Made by a program: the position numbers and the translations under genes. Positions 1 to 8,956 of a DNA stretch of 64,000 nt are shown in pieces (positions within the stretch are counted from its first letter, which is position 1; each line of letters starts with the position of its first letter). The stretch is from Thalassobacillus devorans (GTDB lineage: Bacteria; Bacillota; Bacilli; Bacillales; Halobacillaceae): NCBI RefSeq assembly GCF_011761345.1, contig NZ_JAASRY010000007.1, positions 62,001 through 126,000 on the forward strand, read 5' to 3'. A model generated the notes under the pieces. It saw only the letters and a list, made by a program, of their open reading frames with translations. It made no database searches and had not been told where the DNA came from.

Positions 1-1411
1 CTACAGCGAAAATCAGCTCTTCCCCATCCTTGCTGGTCACATAACCGGACAGTGAAGTAACTCCGGTCAAAGATCCGGTTTTTGCTTTAACATTGTCTTC
101 TGCCGGTGTATCATTCATCCGGTAACGGAGTGTTCCCCCGACAAATCGATCACTATTTCCGGCCACAGGAAGGGAAGCTAAATATGCAGGATACCACTCT
201 TTTCCTCTTACTTGATATAATAGTTCAGAAATTTCATGGGCAGGTACCATGTTGACATGTGACATACCGGAACCATCCCGTAGTCGTAGCGTATCAGCTT
301 CCACCCCTATATCCATCAGGAAATCTTCCACAACTTCCAGCCCTTTTTCCCAGCTGCCTTCACCGTGAACGACTTTCCCCATTTCTTTTATTAAAGTTTC
401 CGCATGTCCATTGTTGCTTAGTTTCATAAAGGGAACCAAGAGCTCTTCCAATGACATGGACTGTTTGGAAGCAAGTAATTCAGCAGACTCAGGAGCTGAT
501 CCCTCCCCGGCTAATTCCCCTTTTACCTTTATGTCTTCCTTATCTAACGCACTTCCGAACAGATTCAATGCTAATCCGGAAGGTTCATCGACAGCAACCC
601 AGGAGCGTGAACGGAACCCTTCAACAGGAATCTCACCTTCTACAATAATCTGGTTGGTGCCATGCTTACGTTCAATAGAAATATCCTTCTCTTGATCCAT
701 TGGTACTGTTTTTGCCTTGTTAATAATTTCTACATAATCGTTCTCCGGTACAACTTTGACCTCCGCAGGCTCCCCGGCTGTATCAGCTGGATGTGCTTCC
801 ACGATGACGGTGCCTGCATCGTAGTCTGCATTAGGAGCGGCTGTCAGGGCAGAAACCTGAGCGGCATAATAGTTTGTTTCATCGTTCCAGGAAATATCTT
901 CGGACAACCGGACATCATCATACCAGCTGTCATCCGCTATCACATTCCCTTTCACTTCCTTGATACCGTTTTCCTTTAAGGCGTTTACCAAATCTTCAAA
1001 ATCCTCTTCCATCAATGTAGGGTCGCCTTTCCCTTTCAAATATAGATCGCCATGCAATTTATTTCCTTTTATTTCTCCCTCCGCAAGAACTTCAGTCGGG
1101 AAAGTGTATTCAGGGCCAAGAACCTCTAATGCAGCAGCCGCGGTCAACAGCTTCATATTTGAAGCCGGCTTCAGCCGCTTACCAGCGTCATGTTCGTAAA
1201 TCACCTCTCCTGTTTCGGCAGAGCGGATACTGACGCCTGCCAGTGCCCCTTCTAATTTTTCATCTGCCATAATCATATTCAGCTGATCGGTTAAGGCCTC
1301 ATTTTCAGAAGAGGCGGTAACTTGCTCCTTATCATAAGTTTGATAAGGAGCAAACAGTAATAAAGAACATAGCAACATAACAACCATTTGTTTCGCTTTT
1401 GCAGGCAGCAT
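1..1411 (-). CDS. dacC: D-alanyl-D-alanine carboxypeptidase/endopeptidase, PBP4 type (peptidase S13), 3' end outside window
   Basis: This gene encodes a secreted penicillin-binding protein of the S13 family, which trims or cleaves D-Ala cross-links in peptidoglycan. The window holds 470 codons; the family is usually a little under 500 residues, so only the C-terminal tail is missing. Visible landmarks are a hydrophobic signal segment (residues ~9-21), the SxxK box SNMK at 84-87 (catalytic Ser84), the SxN box SNN at 332-334 and the KTG box at 444-446, in the usual order and spacing. An AAGGAGGAAG ribosome site lies 10 bases before the ATG at 1411. It is divergent from the metallo-hydrolase gene. 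The symbol follows B. subtilis PBP4a; elsewhere this family is called dacB. Confidence 0.93.
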   Translation of the reverse strand, partial: MLPAKAKQMVVMLLCSLLLFAPYQTYDKEQVTASSENEALTDQLNMIMADEKLEGALAGVSIRSAETGEVIYEHDAGKRLKPASNMKLLTAAAALEVLGPEYTFPTEVLAEGEIKGNKLHGDLYLKGKGDPTLMEEDFEDLVNALKENGIKEVKGNVIADDSWYDDVRLSEDISWNDETNYYAAQVSALTAAPNADYDAGTVIVEAHPADTAGEPAEVKVVPENDYVEIINKAKTVPMDQEKDISIERKHGTNQIIVEGEIPVEGFRSRSWVAVDEPSGLALNLFGSALDKEDIKVKGELAGEGSAPESAELLASKQSMSLEELLVPFMKLSNNGHAETLIKEMGKVVHGEGSWEKGLEVVEDFLMDIGVEADTLRLRDGSGMSHVNMVPAHEISELLYQVRGKEWYPAYLASLPVAGNSDRFVGGTLRYRMNDTPAEDNVKAKTGSLTGVTSLSGYVTSKDGEELIFAV

Positions 1412-1632
1412 CTTATGTATCTTCCTCCTTGAATAAAGTAATACTTCCACCGTAGCAAAGAGTACTGAAAATTTTAACAATTATTAAAAAAACAGCTAAT
1501 TGGTCTGGTGTATTTATGACTTTTGACTGGTTAGATTTTTTCCCATTGAAAAGACTGTCAGAAAGAAGGATTTTTTGTTTAAAAAGTGAATGTAGTAAAG
1601 AAGTGACAGAAATTCTTTATGAGGTGAGCCAA

Positions 1633-2574
1633 ATGAAAACAAAAGCTCCAATCGAATTAGGAAACCGCATCCAGTTGATTGATGGTTATGATTTGGGGAT
1701 GCCCGGCAGAACAGGCACCTATGTACTTAATGAAGATCAAATGACCCTGATTGAAACAGGACCCAGTCCTTCCATCGCCTATGTACTGGAGGGCTTGAAA
1801 GAGTTGGATATCAACCCTGAAGCTATCCGTTATATCATTGTGACCCATATTCACCTGGACCATGCAGGCGGTGCAGGACTTTTATTGAAAGAATGTCCTA
1901 ATGCCGAAGTAGTCGTCCATCCTCGTGGAAAGCGCCATCTCGCTGATCCATCCCGATTGATTGCCGGCGCCCGTGCCGTCTATGGGGACACGTTCGATGA
2001 ATTGTTTGATCCCATTGTTCCGATTCCAGAAGATCGCCTGCTTGTAAAAGGGGATGGAGAAACCCTGAATATCAGTCCGGACTGTACCTTGACCTTCTAT
2101 GATTCACCTGGTCACGCCAAACACCATTTCAGCATCCATGACTCCAAAAGCAACGGCATTTTCACTGGAGATACAGTTGGCGTAAGGTATCACCAAACCC
2201 AGGATAAGGGATTGACCTTCTACTTGCCTTCTACGTCTCCGAATCAGTTCGACCCCGATGCTATGCGTGCTTCCATCGACAGATTCCGTAAGATGGATGT
2301 CGACCGGATCTACTTCGGCCATTTCGGTGAGTCTGCTGAACCAGAAGAAGTATTCCAGCAGGTAGAAGCATGGCTCCCACAGTTTGTAACAGCAGGCGAA
2401 GAGGCCTTAGCTAATAACGAAGGCCAAGCCGGTGTCAAAAAACGGCTTCATGCAATGGTTTCGGATTACTTACAAACGTATCACATACCGGAAAGCCATC
2501 CTGTCTACCAGGTGCTGCAGGTGGATTTCGAAGTATGTGCCATGGGGATCGTTGATTACCTGAATAAACATTAG
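1633..2574 (+). CDS. MBL-fold metallo-hydrolase
   Basis: A 313-residue protein of the metallo-beta-lactamase fold, cytoplasmic (no signal or membrane segment). The zinc motif THIHLDHAGG is at residues 71-80; a later Gly-His (around 165) and an Asp in the TGDTVG segment supply further ligands. It resembles the broad YflN-type hydrolases of Bacillus, for which no firm substrate can be read from sequence. The frame is open upstream to an ATG at 1516, but GAGGTGA at 1621 places the start at ATG 1633; the extra 39 residues are unlike the family. A strong terminator lies 115 bases downstream, and a copy of a dispersed hairpin repeat begins right at the stop codon. Confidence 0.85.
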   Translation: MKTKAPIELGNRIQLIDGYDLGMPGRTGTYVLNEDQMTLIETGPSPSIAYVLEGLKELDINPEAIRYIIVTHIHLDHAGGAGLLLKECPNAEVVVHPRGKRHLADPSRLIAGARAVYGDTFDELFDPIVPIPEDRLLVKGDGETLNISPDCTLTFYDSPGHAKHHFSIHDSKSNGIFTGDTVGVRYHQTQDKGLTFYLPSTSPNQFDPDAMRASIDRFRKMDVDRIYFGHFGESAEPEEVFQQVEAWLPQFVTAGEEALANNEGQAGVKKRLHAMVSDYLQTYHIPESHPVYQVLQVDFEVCAMGIVDYLNKH

Positions 2575-2641
2575 AAAACTTGGTTTATCGCCAATTCCTT
2601 ATGGCGAAAGCCTAAGTTTTTCTTATACTTTAATCCTTTAA
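2571..2641 (-). repeat. Dispersed hairpin element, solitary copy
   Basis: About 70 bases match, in inverted orientation and at roughly 85-90 percent by eye, the segment at 54419-54490. The core is an imperfect hairpin: an arm ending TTTATCGCC and an arm beginning GGCGAAAGCC around a ~9-base loop. The similarity begins at the stop codon of the metallo-hydrolase gene and continues through the TTATACTTTAA segment beyond the hairpin, so it is a repeat and not just a terminator. Confidence 0.75.
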
Positions 2642-2689
2642 CAAAATTTAACTTTCTTAAAGTAAGATAAATAATAAGATATTCACGCT

Positions 2690-2725
2690 AGAGCGGCCAG
2701 ATATTAACTCTGGCCGTTCTTTTAT
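2690..2725 (+). terminator. Rho-independent terminator of the MBL hydrolase gene
   Basis: A 12-base stem (AGAGCGGCCAGA at 2690-2701 with TCTGGCCGTTCT at 2709-2720, one G-T pair) with a 7-base loop runs into TTTATT. Confidence 0.85.
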
Positions 2726-2774
2726 TATGAAGGAAGTTGCCCTTCTCTAAACCCTATCATCCTAAAGTCGCAGA

Positions 2775-2800
2775 GTTTAGAATTTCTATAAAATGGTTAT
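2775..2800 (+). promoter_or_regulatory. SigB-type promoter of the alcohol dehydrogenase gene
   Basis: GTTTAG at 2775-2780 and GGTTAT at 2795-2800 are separated by 14 bases, close to the general stress SigB consensus (GTTTAA, 12-15 bases, GGGTAT). The coding start is 32 bases past the -10 box. Two other stress-type genes in the window carry the same -35 box and spacer. Confidence 0.7.
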
Positions 2801-2832
2801 AGCCCATTACAACACGGAAAGGATGTGAAGGA

Positions 2833-3966
2833 ATGAAAGCAGTAACTTTTCAAGGAAAAGAAAACATGCAAGTGAAAGATATTGAAGCTCCATCCATCCA
2901 ACAGCCGGATGATATGATCGTAAAAATTACAGCCAGTGGCATATGCGGCTCTGACCTTCATTTATATAAAGGCGGAATCGAGCCGGAACAGGATTACATT
3001 GTGGGTCATGAACCTATGGGTATTGTAGAAGAAGTTGGACCTGAGGTGAAGAACCTGAAAAAAGGTGACCGCGTTGTCATCCCATTCAACATCGGGTGCG
3101 GCGAATGCTTTTTCTGTAAGAACCAGATGGAAAGCCAATGCGACAATTCCAACCCACACGGTGAAATAGGCGGCTTATTCGGGTTTACAGAAATGTTCGG
3201 TAACTTCCCCGGAGGCCAGGCAGAGTACTTAAGAGTGCCTTATGCTGATTTTACTTCGTTCAAGGTTCCAGAAAACAGCAACCTGGATGACGAAAGCGTA
3301 TTGTTTTTATCTGATGTCATCCCTACCGCTTACTGGAGTGTGGAACATAGCGGTGTGAAAGAAGGTGACACTGTCGTCATATTAGGAAGTGGACCAATTG
3401 GTTTGATGGCTCAGAAATTCGCCCGTCTCAAAGGGGCTGAGCGAGTCATTACGGTCGATCAGGTCGACCACCGTCTGGAGCATGCAAAGAAAACCAATCA
3501 GGTAGAAACGTTCGATTTCAAAGAAAATCCGGATATCGGATCACTATTGCATGAAGAAACAAAAGGCGGAGCGGATGTTGTCATCGATTGTGTAGGAATG
3601 GATGGGACCGTGCCTCCAAATGAAGATTTCGGTTCCGAACATGACAACCAATTTGGAACAATCAGTCCGATCGTAACAGCTTCTCAGGCTGTCCGTAAGT
3701 TTGGTACTGTCCAATTGACTGGTGTCTATGGCACGGAAGCGAACGGATTCCCGATCGGTGACTTCTTCAGCCGTAATGTTTCCCTGAAAATGGGACAGGC
3801 TCCCGTTATCCACTTAATGCCGAAACTATACGATATGGTCGAAAACAACGAATTCGATCCGACTGATATCATCACTCATCGCATGCCGATTGACGAGGCA
3901 GCCAAAGCTTATGATATTTTTGATAAAAAAGAAGACGGAAACATCAAAGTAGTACTGAAGCCATAA
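2833..3966 (+). CDS. Zinc-dependent alcohol dehydrogenase (glutathione-independent formaldehyde dehydrogenase-like)
   Basis: A 377-residue medium-chain dehydrogenase with catalytic zinc ligands (Cys in GICGSD near 38, GHEPMG near 60), a structural zinc lobe of closely spaced cysteines (CGECFFC plus a fourth Cys, residues ~96-110) and a Rossmann motif GSGPIGLMA around 185. The long insert after the zinc lobe is typical of the formaldehyde dehydrogenase-like branch, as in B. subtilis AdhB. It would oxidise an alcohol or aldehyde using NAD(P)+ in the cytoplasm; substrate unknown. The start has GGATGTGAAGG just upstream. It stands alone between a SigB-type promoter and its own terminator, so I infer stress induction. 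Confidence 0.88.
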   Translation: MKAVTFQGKENMQVKDIEAPSIQQPDDMIVKITASGICGSDLHLYKGGIEPEQDYIVGHEPMGIVEEVGPEVKNLKKGDRVVIPFNIGCGECFFCKNQMESQCDNSNPHGEIGGLFGFTEMFGNFPGGQAEYLRVPYADFTSFKVPENSNLDDESVLFLSDVIPTAYWSVEHSGVKEGDTVVILGSGPIGLMAQKFARLKGAERVITVDQVDHRLEHAKKTNQVETFDFKENPDIGSLLHEETKGGADVVIDCVGMDGTVPPNEDFGSEHDNQFGTISPIVTASQAVRKFGTVQLTGVYGTEANGFPIGDFFSRNVSLKMGQAPVIHLMPKLYDMVENNEFDPTDIITHRMPIDEAAKAYDIFDKKEDGNIKVVLKP

Positions 3967-3984
3967 ACGAATATCTTGAATCAA

Positions 3985-4013
3985 GCGGCCATGGGAATAT
4001 GGCCGGTTTTTAA
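3985..4013 (+). terminator. Rho-independent terminator after the alcohol dehydrogenase gene
   Basis: CGGCCAT and ATGGCCG pair around a GGGAAT loop, followed by TTTTTAATT. Confidence 0.8.
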
Positions 4014-4095
4014 TTAAAAATTACCATAGTCGCGCATGTACTGGGCCTGGATAGTAAAAGATAAATCTACCAGTGCTTTTGAAGGAGACGTGGCT

Positions 4096-5898
4096 ATGCT
4101 TGATTCAAATTTATTTCTATTTATGATGATTGGTTTACTCGGTATCGGTTCTCAATGGGTCGCATGGCGGTTCCAATGGCCTTCCATCGTCGTCATGTCG
4201 GTCGTCGGATTGTTAGCCGGACCTATCTTTGGCTTTATGAACCCGGAGGAAACCTTTGCAGGTGTGTATGACCCAATCATTTCAATCGCAGTTGCTATTA
4301 TTTTATTCGAGGGGAGCTTAAAGCTCTCATTCCGGGAGATCAAAGGGCTTGAACGTTCCGTAGTAAGAATCGTTACGCTGGGAGCTTTCCTGGGGTGGAT
4401 TCTTGGTTCCTTCACGGCTCATTATGTAGCCGGATTATCTTGGGCTGTTTCTTTTGTAATCGGCGGTCTGTTAATTGTGACAGGGCCGACCGTCGTACTG
4501 CCGATGCTGAGGCAGGCGAAACTAAAACCCCGGCCGGCTTCGATACTGAAATGGGAAGGAATTATTGTTGATCCCCTCGGTGCACTTCTTGCTGTATTCT
4601 CTTATGAGATTATTCGTTTTCTCGTATTAGAAAAAGTGTCGGTTACCGAACTGTTATTGTTTTTCCTTGTGTCAGGATTCGCTGTTCTTCTAGGATGGCT
4701 GTTAGGCTGGTGTATTGCCTGGATGTTCAAACATGGCTACATCCCTGAATTTCTGAAGTCGCCAATTGTATTCGTTGTGGTCATTCTCTGTTTCACCATC
4801 CCAAATGAAATCATGCATGAAACAGGCCTGCTTTCCGTAACGGCCATGGGGGTGACGATGGCCAATATGAACATTTCTTCAATTAATGACATGCGCCATT
4901 TCAAGGAAAACATATCCGTCTTATTAATCTCAGCGATATTCATCATGCTGACTGCTTCCCTGTCACTAGACACCTTGCTTTCCATGATGGAAATGGAAAT
5001 CCTTTGGTATGTCATCCTGATGCTGTTCATTGTCCGCCCGCTTTCCATCTTATTATCGACGATTCGGACAGAACTTTCTCTCAAAGAAAGAATATTAGTC
5101 GGATGGATTGCTCCTCGTGGAATCGTTGCATTGACGGTTTCTGGTTATTTTGCCAGTGTGCTTGTCGCTGAAGGGTTCGAGGATGCCTCCATATTAGTGC
5201 CACTTACCTTTGGATTGGTCTTTTCCACTGTTGTAGTCCATGGTTTTTCTATCACCTGGCTGGCACAGAAGCTGGGCATTGCCGCTAATGCCACCCCTGG
5301 GGTATTAATTGTCGGCAGCAACCATTTTACAATAAAACTGGCATCTGCCTTTCGTGATCTTGAAGTTCCAGTATTGTTAACAGAAGCTTCGTGGGAGCGT
5401 GTCCAATTGGCGAAGCAAAACGATTTTAAAAAGGTTTATTATGGGGAAATTCTCTCAGAAAAAACCGAATACCGTTTAGACCTTACCCCATATGATAAGC
5501 TGGTAGCGGCAACAGAGCTTGATTCTTATAACGCGCTCGTAAGCACAAACTTCATGGCAGAATTCGGTCGCAGCAATGTCTACCAATTAAGCCTGAAATC
5601 AGACGAAGAAGGTCACCTCAATGACCTGGCTCATACAACCCATGGAAATATTTTATTCGAAGAAGGCATGAGCTGGGAGGCATTGACGAAGCGAATAGAA
5701 CACGGCTTTGTTTTCCAGGCCGAAGAGCTTTCGGAATCCTTCACACTGAAAGACTACGAGGCTCAACTTCCAGATGATTCTGTCATGATAGCCATATTAA
5801 AAAATGAAGGAAGCGTTCAATTCTTTACCTCGGAAAATAAACTGGAAGGCCAGCCCGGTGATAAGGTGTTGAGTTTAGTAACACGGCAAGAAACTTAA
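4096..5898 (+). CDS. Cation:proton antiporter (CPA1/NhaP-like) with C-terminal nucleotide-binding-like domain
   Basis: A 600-residue membrane protein. The first ~390 residues are very hydrophobic, with about 12 membrane segments; TGPTVVLPML and EGIIVDPLGA correspond to the ion-binding crossover region of CPA antiporters. After the membrane part, VLIVGSNHFTIKLASAFRDL begins a cytoplasmic Rossmann-like domain similar to TrkA-N, suggesting gating by a nucleotide or ion. It probably exchanges Na+ or K+ for H+ and serves pH and salt homeostasis. The frame is open to an ATG at 4036, but GAAGGAG at 4081-4087 fits the ATG at 4096 with the hydrophobic N-terminus expected of the family. Confidence 0.88.
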   Translation: MLDSNLFLFMMIGLLGIGSQWVAWRFQWPSIVVMSVVGLLAGPIFGFMNPEETFAGVYDPIISIAVAIILFEGSLKLSFREIKGLERSVVRIVTLGAFLGWILGSFTAHYVAGLSWAVSFVIGGLLIVTGPTVVLPMLRQAKLKPRPASILKWEGIIVDPLGALLAVFSYEIIRFLVLEKVSVTELLLFFLVSGFAVLLGWLLGWCIAWMFKHGYIPEFLKSPIVFVVVILCFTIPNEIMHETGLLSVTAMGVTMANMNISSINDMRHFKENISVLLISAIFIMLTASLSLDTLLSMMEMEILWYVILMLFIVRPLSILLSTIRTELSLKERILVGWIAPRGIVALTVSGYFASVLVAEGFEDASILVPLTFGLVFSTVVVHGFSITWLAQKLGIAANATPGVLIVGSNHFTIKLASAFRDLEVPVLLTEASWERVQLAKQNDFKKVYYGEILSEKTEYRLDLTPYDKLVAATELDSYNALVSTNFMAEFGRSNVYQLSLKSDEEGHLNDLAHTTHGNILFEEGMSWEALTKRIEHGFVFQAEELSESFTLKDYEAQLPDDSVMIAILKNEGSVQFFTSENKLEGQPGDKVLSLVTRQET

Positions 5899-5966
5899 TC
5901 TTTTTTCAAATATTCACAGGCATTACCTGGTCTGGTAGCCTTATAGCAGGCATGGGGGTAGAAGTT

Positions 5967-6149
5967 ATGTTGAAAAAGATATTTGGATATTTGGCTGCCG
6001 CAATTGCTGTTTTACTTATTGTCGCCGCTCTAATTCTCGCCTACTTAATTTTCGCTGACTTCCAATATAATGAGAATGAAGATGATTTTAACGAAAATGG
6101 GAATACGGAAAGCCAATACCAATTCGAAATTCAAAGAATAAGCTTGTAG
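5967..6149 (+). CDS. Small single-pass membrane protein, unknown
   Basis: I do not recognise this 60-residue protein. It starts MLKKIFGYLAAAI, has one membrane segment (residues ~5-28), then a short acidic, Asn/Glu-rich tail. A GGGGG-rich ribosome site (5954-5958) supports ATG 5967 rather than the in-frame ATG at 5952. The last four codons and the stop lie inside the left arm of a 15-base terminator stem. It sits 68 bases after the antiporter on the same strand and could share its transcript. The coding call rests on ribosome site, codon pattern and topology only. Confidence 0.6.
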   Translation: MLKKIFGYLAAAIAVLLIVAALILAYLIFADFQYNENEDDFNENGNTESQYQFEIQRISL

Positions 6150-6173
6150 ACAATCGGCGTCTACAAGCTTATT
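6137..6173. terminator. Bidirectional terminator between the small membrane gene and lctP
   Basis: A perfect 15-base stem (AATAAGCTTGTAGAC at 6137-6151 with its complement at 6159-6173), a 7-base loop and T-rich flanks serve both convergent genes. Confidence 0.88.
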
Positions 6174-6178
6174 TTTGT

Positions 6179-7969
6179 TTATTTAGCTGATTTCCAAGAT
6201 TTTTGACTTTGAATGGAAAGGGTTGCCATTCTATTGCGGTTCGTGGCGATGATATAGACGGCAATCGTGCTGATAATAGCTACGATAATCGAACCGATAT
6301 TGAAGATTCCTTTTTCCGCGGTCCAAACAATCTTGTAGCCAAGACCGCCGGCAAATGTAGCATAATACAAGAACGGGAATATTGTTTTTCGTATGATATC
6401 TCCTTCTTTCCCTACTAAACCAACGACGGCACATGCTGCTACGACGTTATGAACACAAATCATATTGCCAGCAGCTCCTCCGACTGCCTGGAGTGCCACA
6501 ATCCAAGGTGCATCGACACCAATCTGGGAACCAACGTTAAATTGGAACAAGGAAAACATCATGTTGCTGACAGTGTTACTCCCGGCAATAAAGGCACCCA
6601 ATCCGCCAACAAATGTAGCAAACAGCGGCCATAAATCTCCTGTCAACGTTGCGACTCCTGTAGCGAGTTCCATTGGCATGCTTTCATAACCGGCCGTGCC
6701 ACCACCTGAGTTCAAGAATACCTGAACCATTGGCACGGTAAAAACAAGGGCGGCTGAAGCTGGAATCATCGTCTTGCCTGAATGTTTCCATGCACTTTTA
6801 TAGGAGGTGCTGTTCATTTGATGGATAAAATACGTAATGATCGAGACAAGTACAAAGATGGTGCCTGGCAAATAGAGCGGCTGAAAACTGGCTGTAATTT
6901 CTGTTCCGAATATGTTCGGCATTGTTACATTCCACGCCTGGAGCCAATCCACAAAAGGAAGCGCTTTCAATCTTGTTATTACAAGAAACAGCCCAATCAA
7001 CAAGTATGGCGTCCAGGCACGAACCATCGACATGCTGCCACTTTTATGAGCGATATCTTTGATTTCAATACTTCCAGTCCATGATGGGTCCCAACGTTCC
7101 TTTTCCTCAAAGTCCCAATGCTCTTCTTTCGGGGGCATTAAGAAACCTTTTTTAGCTGCTGATACGACAATAGCCAGCCCTACCAGTCCCCCAATCATGG
7201 ATGGAAATTCCGGGCCAAGGAGATTCGCTACAATTACGTACGGTATTGTCATGGCAAAAGCAGCGAACAAGGCGAACTTCCAAATTGCAAGCCCTTCGCT
7301 GAACGATTTGTTTTTCCCAAAAAATCTTGTCATCAAGGCCACAACGAATAAAGGGATCAAGGTACCTGTAATGGCGTGAATGATGGCTACCCTGCCCCCA
7401 ACCATGGTAACTAACGTCAGGAAGTTATCCGTTATCGTCGCATCCGCTGCCAGACCTGACTGGACCCCGACCAGAATCGGTGTACCGACTGCCCCGAACG
7501 AAACTGGCGTACTTTGGATAACCATCCCTGCAACGACAGCGGCCATGGCCGGAAAACCGAGACCGACAAGTAAAGGGACCGCTACAGCTGCCGGTGTTCC
7601 GAAGCCAGCTGATCCTTCAATAAAAGAACCGAACAACCAGGCAATGATGATGACCTGTACACGTCTATCCGGTGAAATGTCGATAAATCCCTGACGGATG
7701 GTTTTGATTCCTCCGCTCTCCTGTAACGTATTTAATAAAAGAATTGCACCAAATATGATATAAAGGAGTGTTCCAGCGACAACCAGGCCATTGACAGAAG
7801 CTGCAGCAACCGTTGCTCCAGGAACTTGCCAGACAAACAATGCCAACAGAACTGCGACTATGTAGGAAATCGGCATGGCTTTGCTCGCCGGCCACCGGAG
7901 TCCTACAAGGAAGATACCAACTGCAATAATCGGTAACAACGACAAAAGTGCTAAGGTTCCAGTATTCAT
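6179..7969 (-). CDS. lctP: L-lactate/glycolate permease (LctP family)
   Basis: A 596-residue permease with about 13-14 membrane segments and the LctP family motif [11 protein letters not shown] at residues 118-128. Family members carry 2-hydroxy monocarboxylates such as lactate and glycolate with protons; E. coli GlcA and LldP both belong here. Because it is the last gene of a cluster holding all three glycolate oxidase subunits and malate synthase G, I infer glycolate as the main substrate (GlcA role). A GGGTGA ribosome site precedes ATG 7969. The 183-base gap before it contains a loose CAGGGG/CCCCTG hairpin on the minus strand, which may be a processing or partial termination point between it and the upstream gene. 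Confidence 0.9.
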   Translation of the reverse strand: MNTGTLALLSLLPIIAVGIFLVGLRWPASKAMPISYIVAVLLALFVWQVPGATVAAASVNGLVVAGTLLYIIFGAILLLNTLQESGGIKTIRQGFIDISPDRRVQVIIIAWLFGSFIEGSAGFGTPAAVAVPLLVGLGFPAMAAVVAGMVIQSTPVSFGAVGTPILVGVQSGLAADATITDNFLTLVTMVGGRVAIIHAITGTLIPLFVVALMTRFFGKNKSFSEGLAIWKFALFAAFAMTIPYVIVANLLGPEFPSMIGGLVGLAIVVSAAKKGFLMPPKEEHWDFEEKERWDPSWTGSIEIKDIAHKSGSMSMVRAWTPYLLIGLFLVITRLKALPFVDWLQAWNVTMPNIFGTEITASFQPLYLPGTIFVLVSIITYFIHQMNSTSYKSAWKHSGKTMIPASAALVFTVPMVQVFLNSGGGTAGYESMPMELATGVATLTGDLWPLFATFVGGLGAFIAGSNTVSNMMFSLFQFNVGSQIGVDAPWIVALQAVGGAAGNMICVHNVVAACAVVGLVGKEGDIIRKTIFPFLYYATFAGGLGYKIVWTAEKGIFNIGSIIVAIISTIAVYIIATNRNRMATLSIQSQKSWKSAK

Positions 7970-8152
7970 TACTCACCCTCCGTTATTTTATTATCACTCG
8001 TTTTTTAAAAAAGACTAACTTCTCTTACACCAGTGCCCTCCCTTCTTTAAGATATGTACGTGGGACGAAAAGAACATATAAACTAAAAGCCAGGGGCTTC
8101 GCTACTCGTATTAAACCAACTTCACAGCTAAACCCCTGACAAATTCATCCAT

Positions 8153-8929
8153 TCAGTTTCCGACCGATATAGAACTCTTTACCATTTTATTGCTTAACAT
8201 GCCGATTTCATCTATTTTGCAAACTATAACATCATCAGATTTGATGAGGTAAGCTCCTAAAGGGCTGCCAGTCAAGATGCAGTCACCTGGCTTCAAGGTC
8301 ATTACTTTCGATAGATAAGAAACCATTTCAGCCAAAGGAACAATCATAAGGCTTGTGGGACTGTTTTGCTTTTCCTCTCCGTTGACCTCTGCTTTCACAT
8401 ACACCTCATATGGGTCAAGCTCTGTTTCGATATAAGGACCTAGCGGCGTGAACGTATCGAATGATTTACCCAATGTCCAATGCCCGGCCTCATGGAAAAA
8501 TTGCGGAGCCGTAACATCATTGCCAATCGTGTAGCCGAATACATAGTCCAACACTTCTTCTTTCGGTACATTTTTCATTTCCTTTCCGATGATAACAGCC
8601 AATTCTGATTCGAACTTCACTTCTTCAATTCCCTCTGGAATCTGGATATTTTCATCTGGTCCGATAACAGATGAAGAAGGCTTGAAAAAGAAAACAGGTA
8701 AGTCAGGTATCTGCTCCGGCAGTTCTTCCTCGCTACTGACATAGTTGGCCCCAATTCCGAGAATTTTTTCTGGTATTACTGGTGCCAATAATTGAACTTC
8801 TTCTTCTGCCAAGACTTCTCCCGTGTATTCCCATTCTGTATACATATCACCGCTAATTACCTGGATAGCTCCATCAGCAGCCACTCCAGTGAGCGTTTTC
8901 CCCATGTGTATGAGTCGTGCGAATTTCAT
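8153..8929 (-). CDS. Fumarylacetoacetate hydrolase family protein
   Basis: A 258-residue FAH-fold protein. The metal-binding pattern is present: ESELAVIIGK around 105-114 and the Asp of GYTIGNDVTA around 135, followed by GKSFDTFTPLGP. Two conserved spots deviate: the usual NYxxH box reads NYVSS, and TGTPxGV reads TGSPLGAY. Family members cleave or decarboxylate C-C bonds in 2-oxo acids (acylpyruvases, oxaloacetate decarboxylases). Its place between glcD and lctP suggests a side role in glycolate/glyoxylate metabolism, but no substrate can be assigned. It starts at ATG 8929, 27 bases after glcD. Confidence 0.85.
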   Translation of the reverse strand: MKFARLIHMGKTLTGVAADGAIQVISGDMYTEWEYTGEVLAEEEVQLLAPVIPEKILGIGANYVSSEEELPEQIPDLPVFFFKPSSSVIGPDENIQIPEGIEEVKFESELAVIIGKEMKNVPKEEVLDYVFGYTIGNDVTAPQFFHEAGHWTLGKSFDTFTPLGPYIETELDPYEVYVKAEVNGEEKQNSPTSLMIVPLAEMVSYLSKVMTLKPGDCILTGSPLGAYLIKSDDVIVCKIDEIGMLSNKMVKSSISVGN

Positions 8930-8956
8930 TGTCCTTCCTCCTGTCTATTCCCTGTG

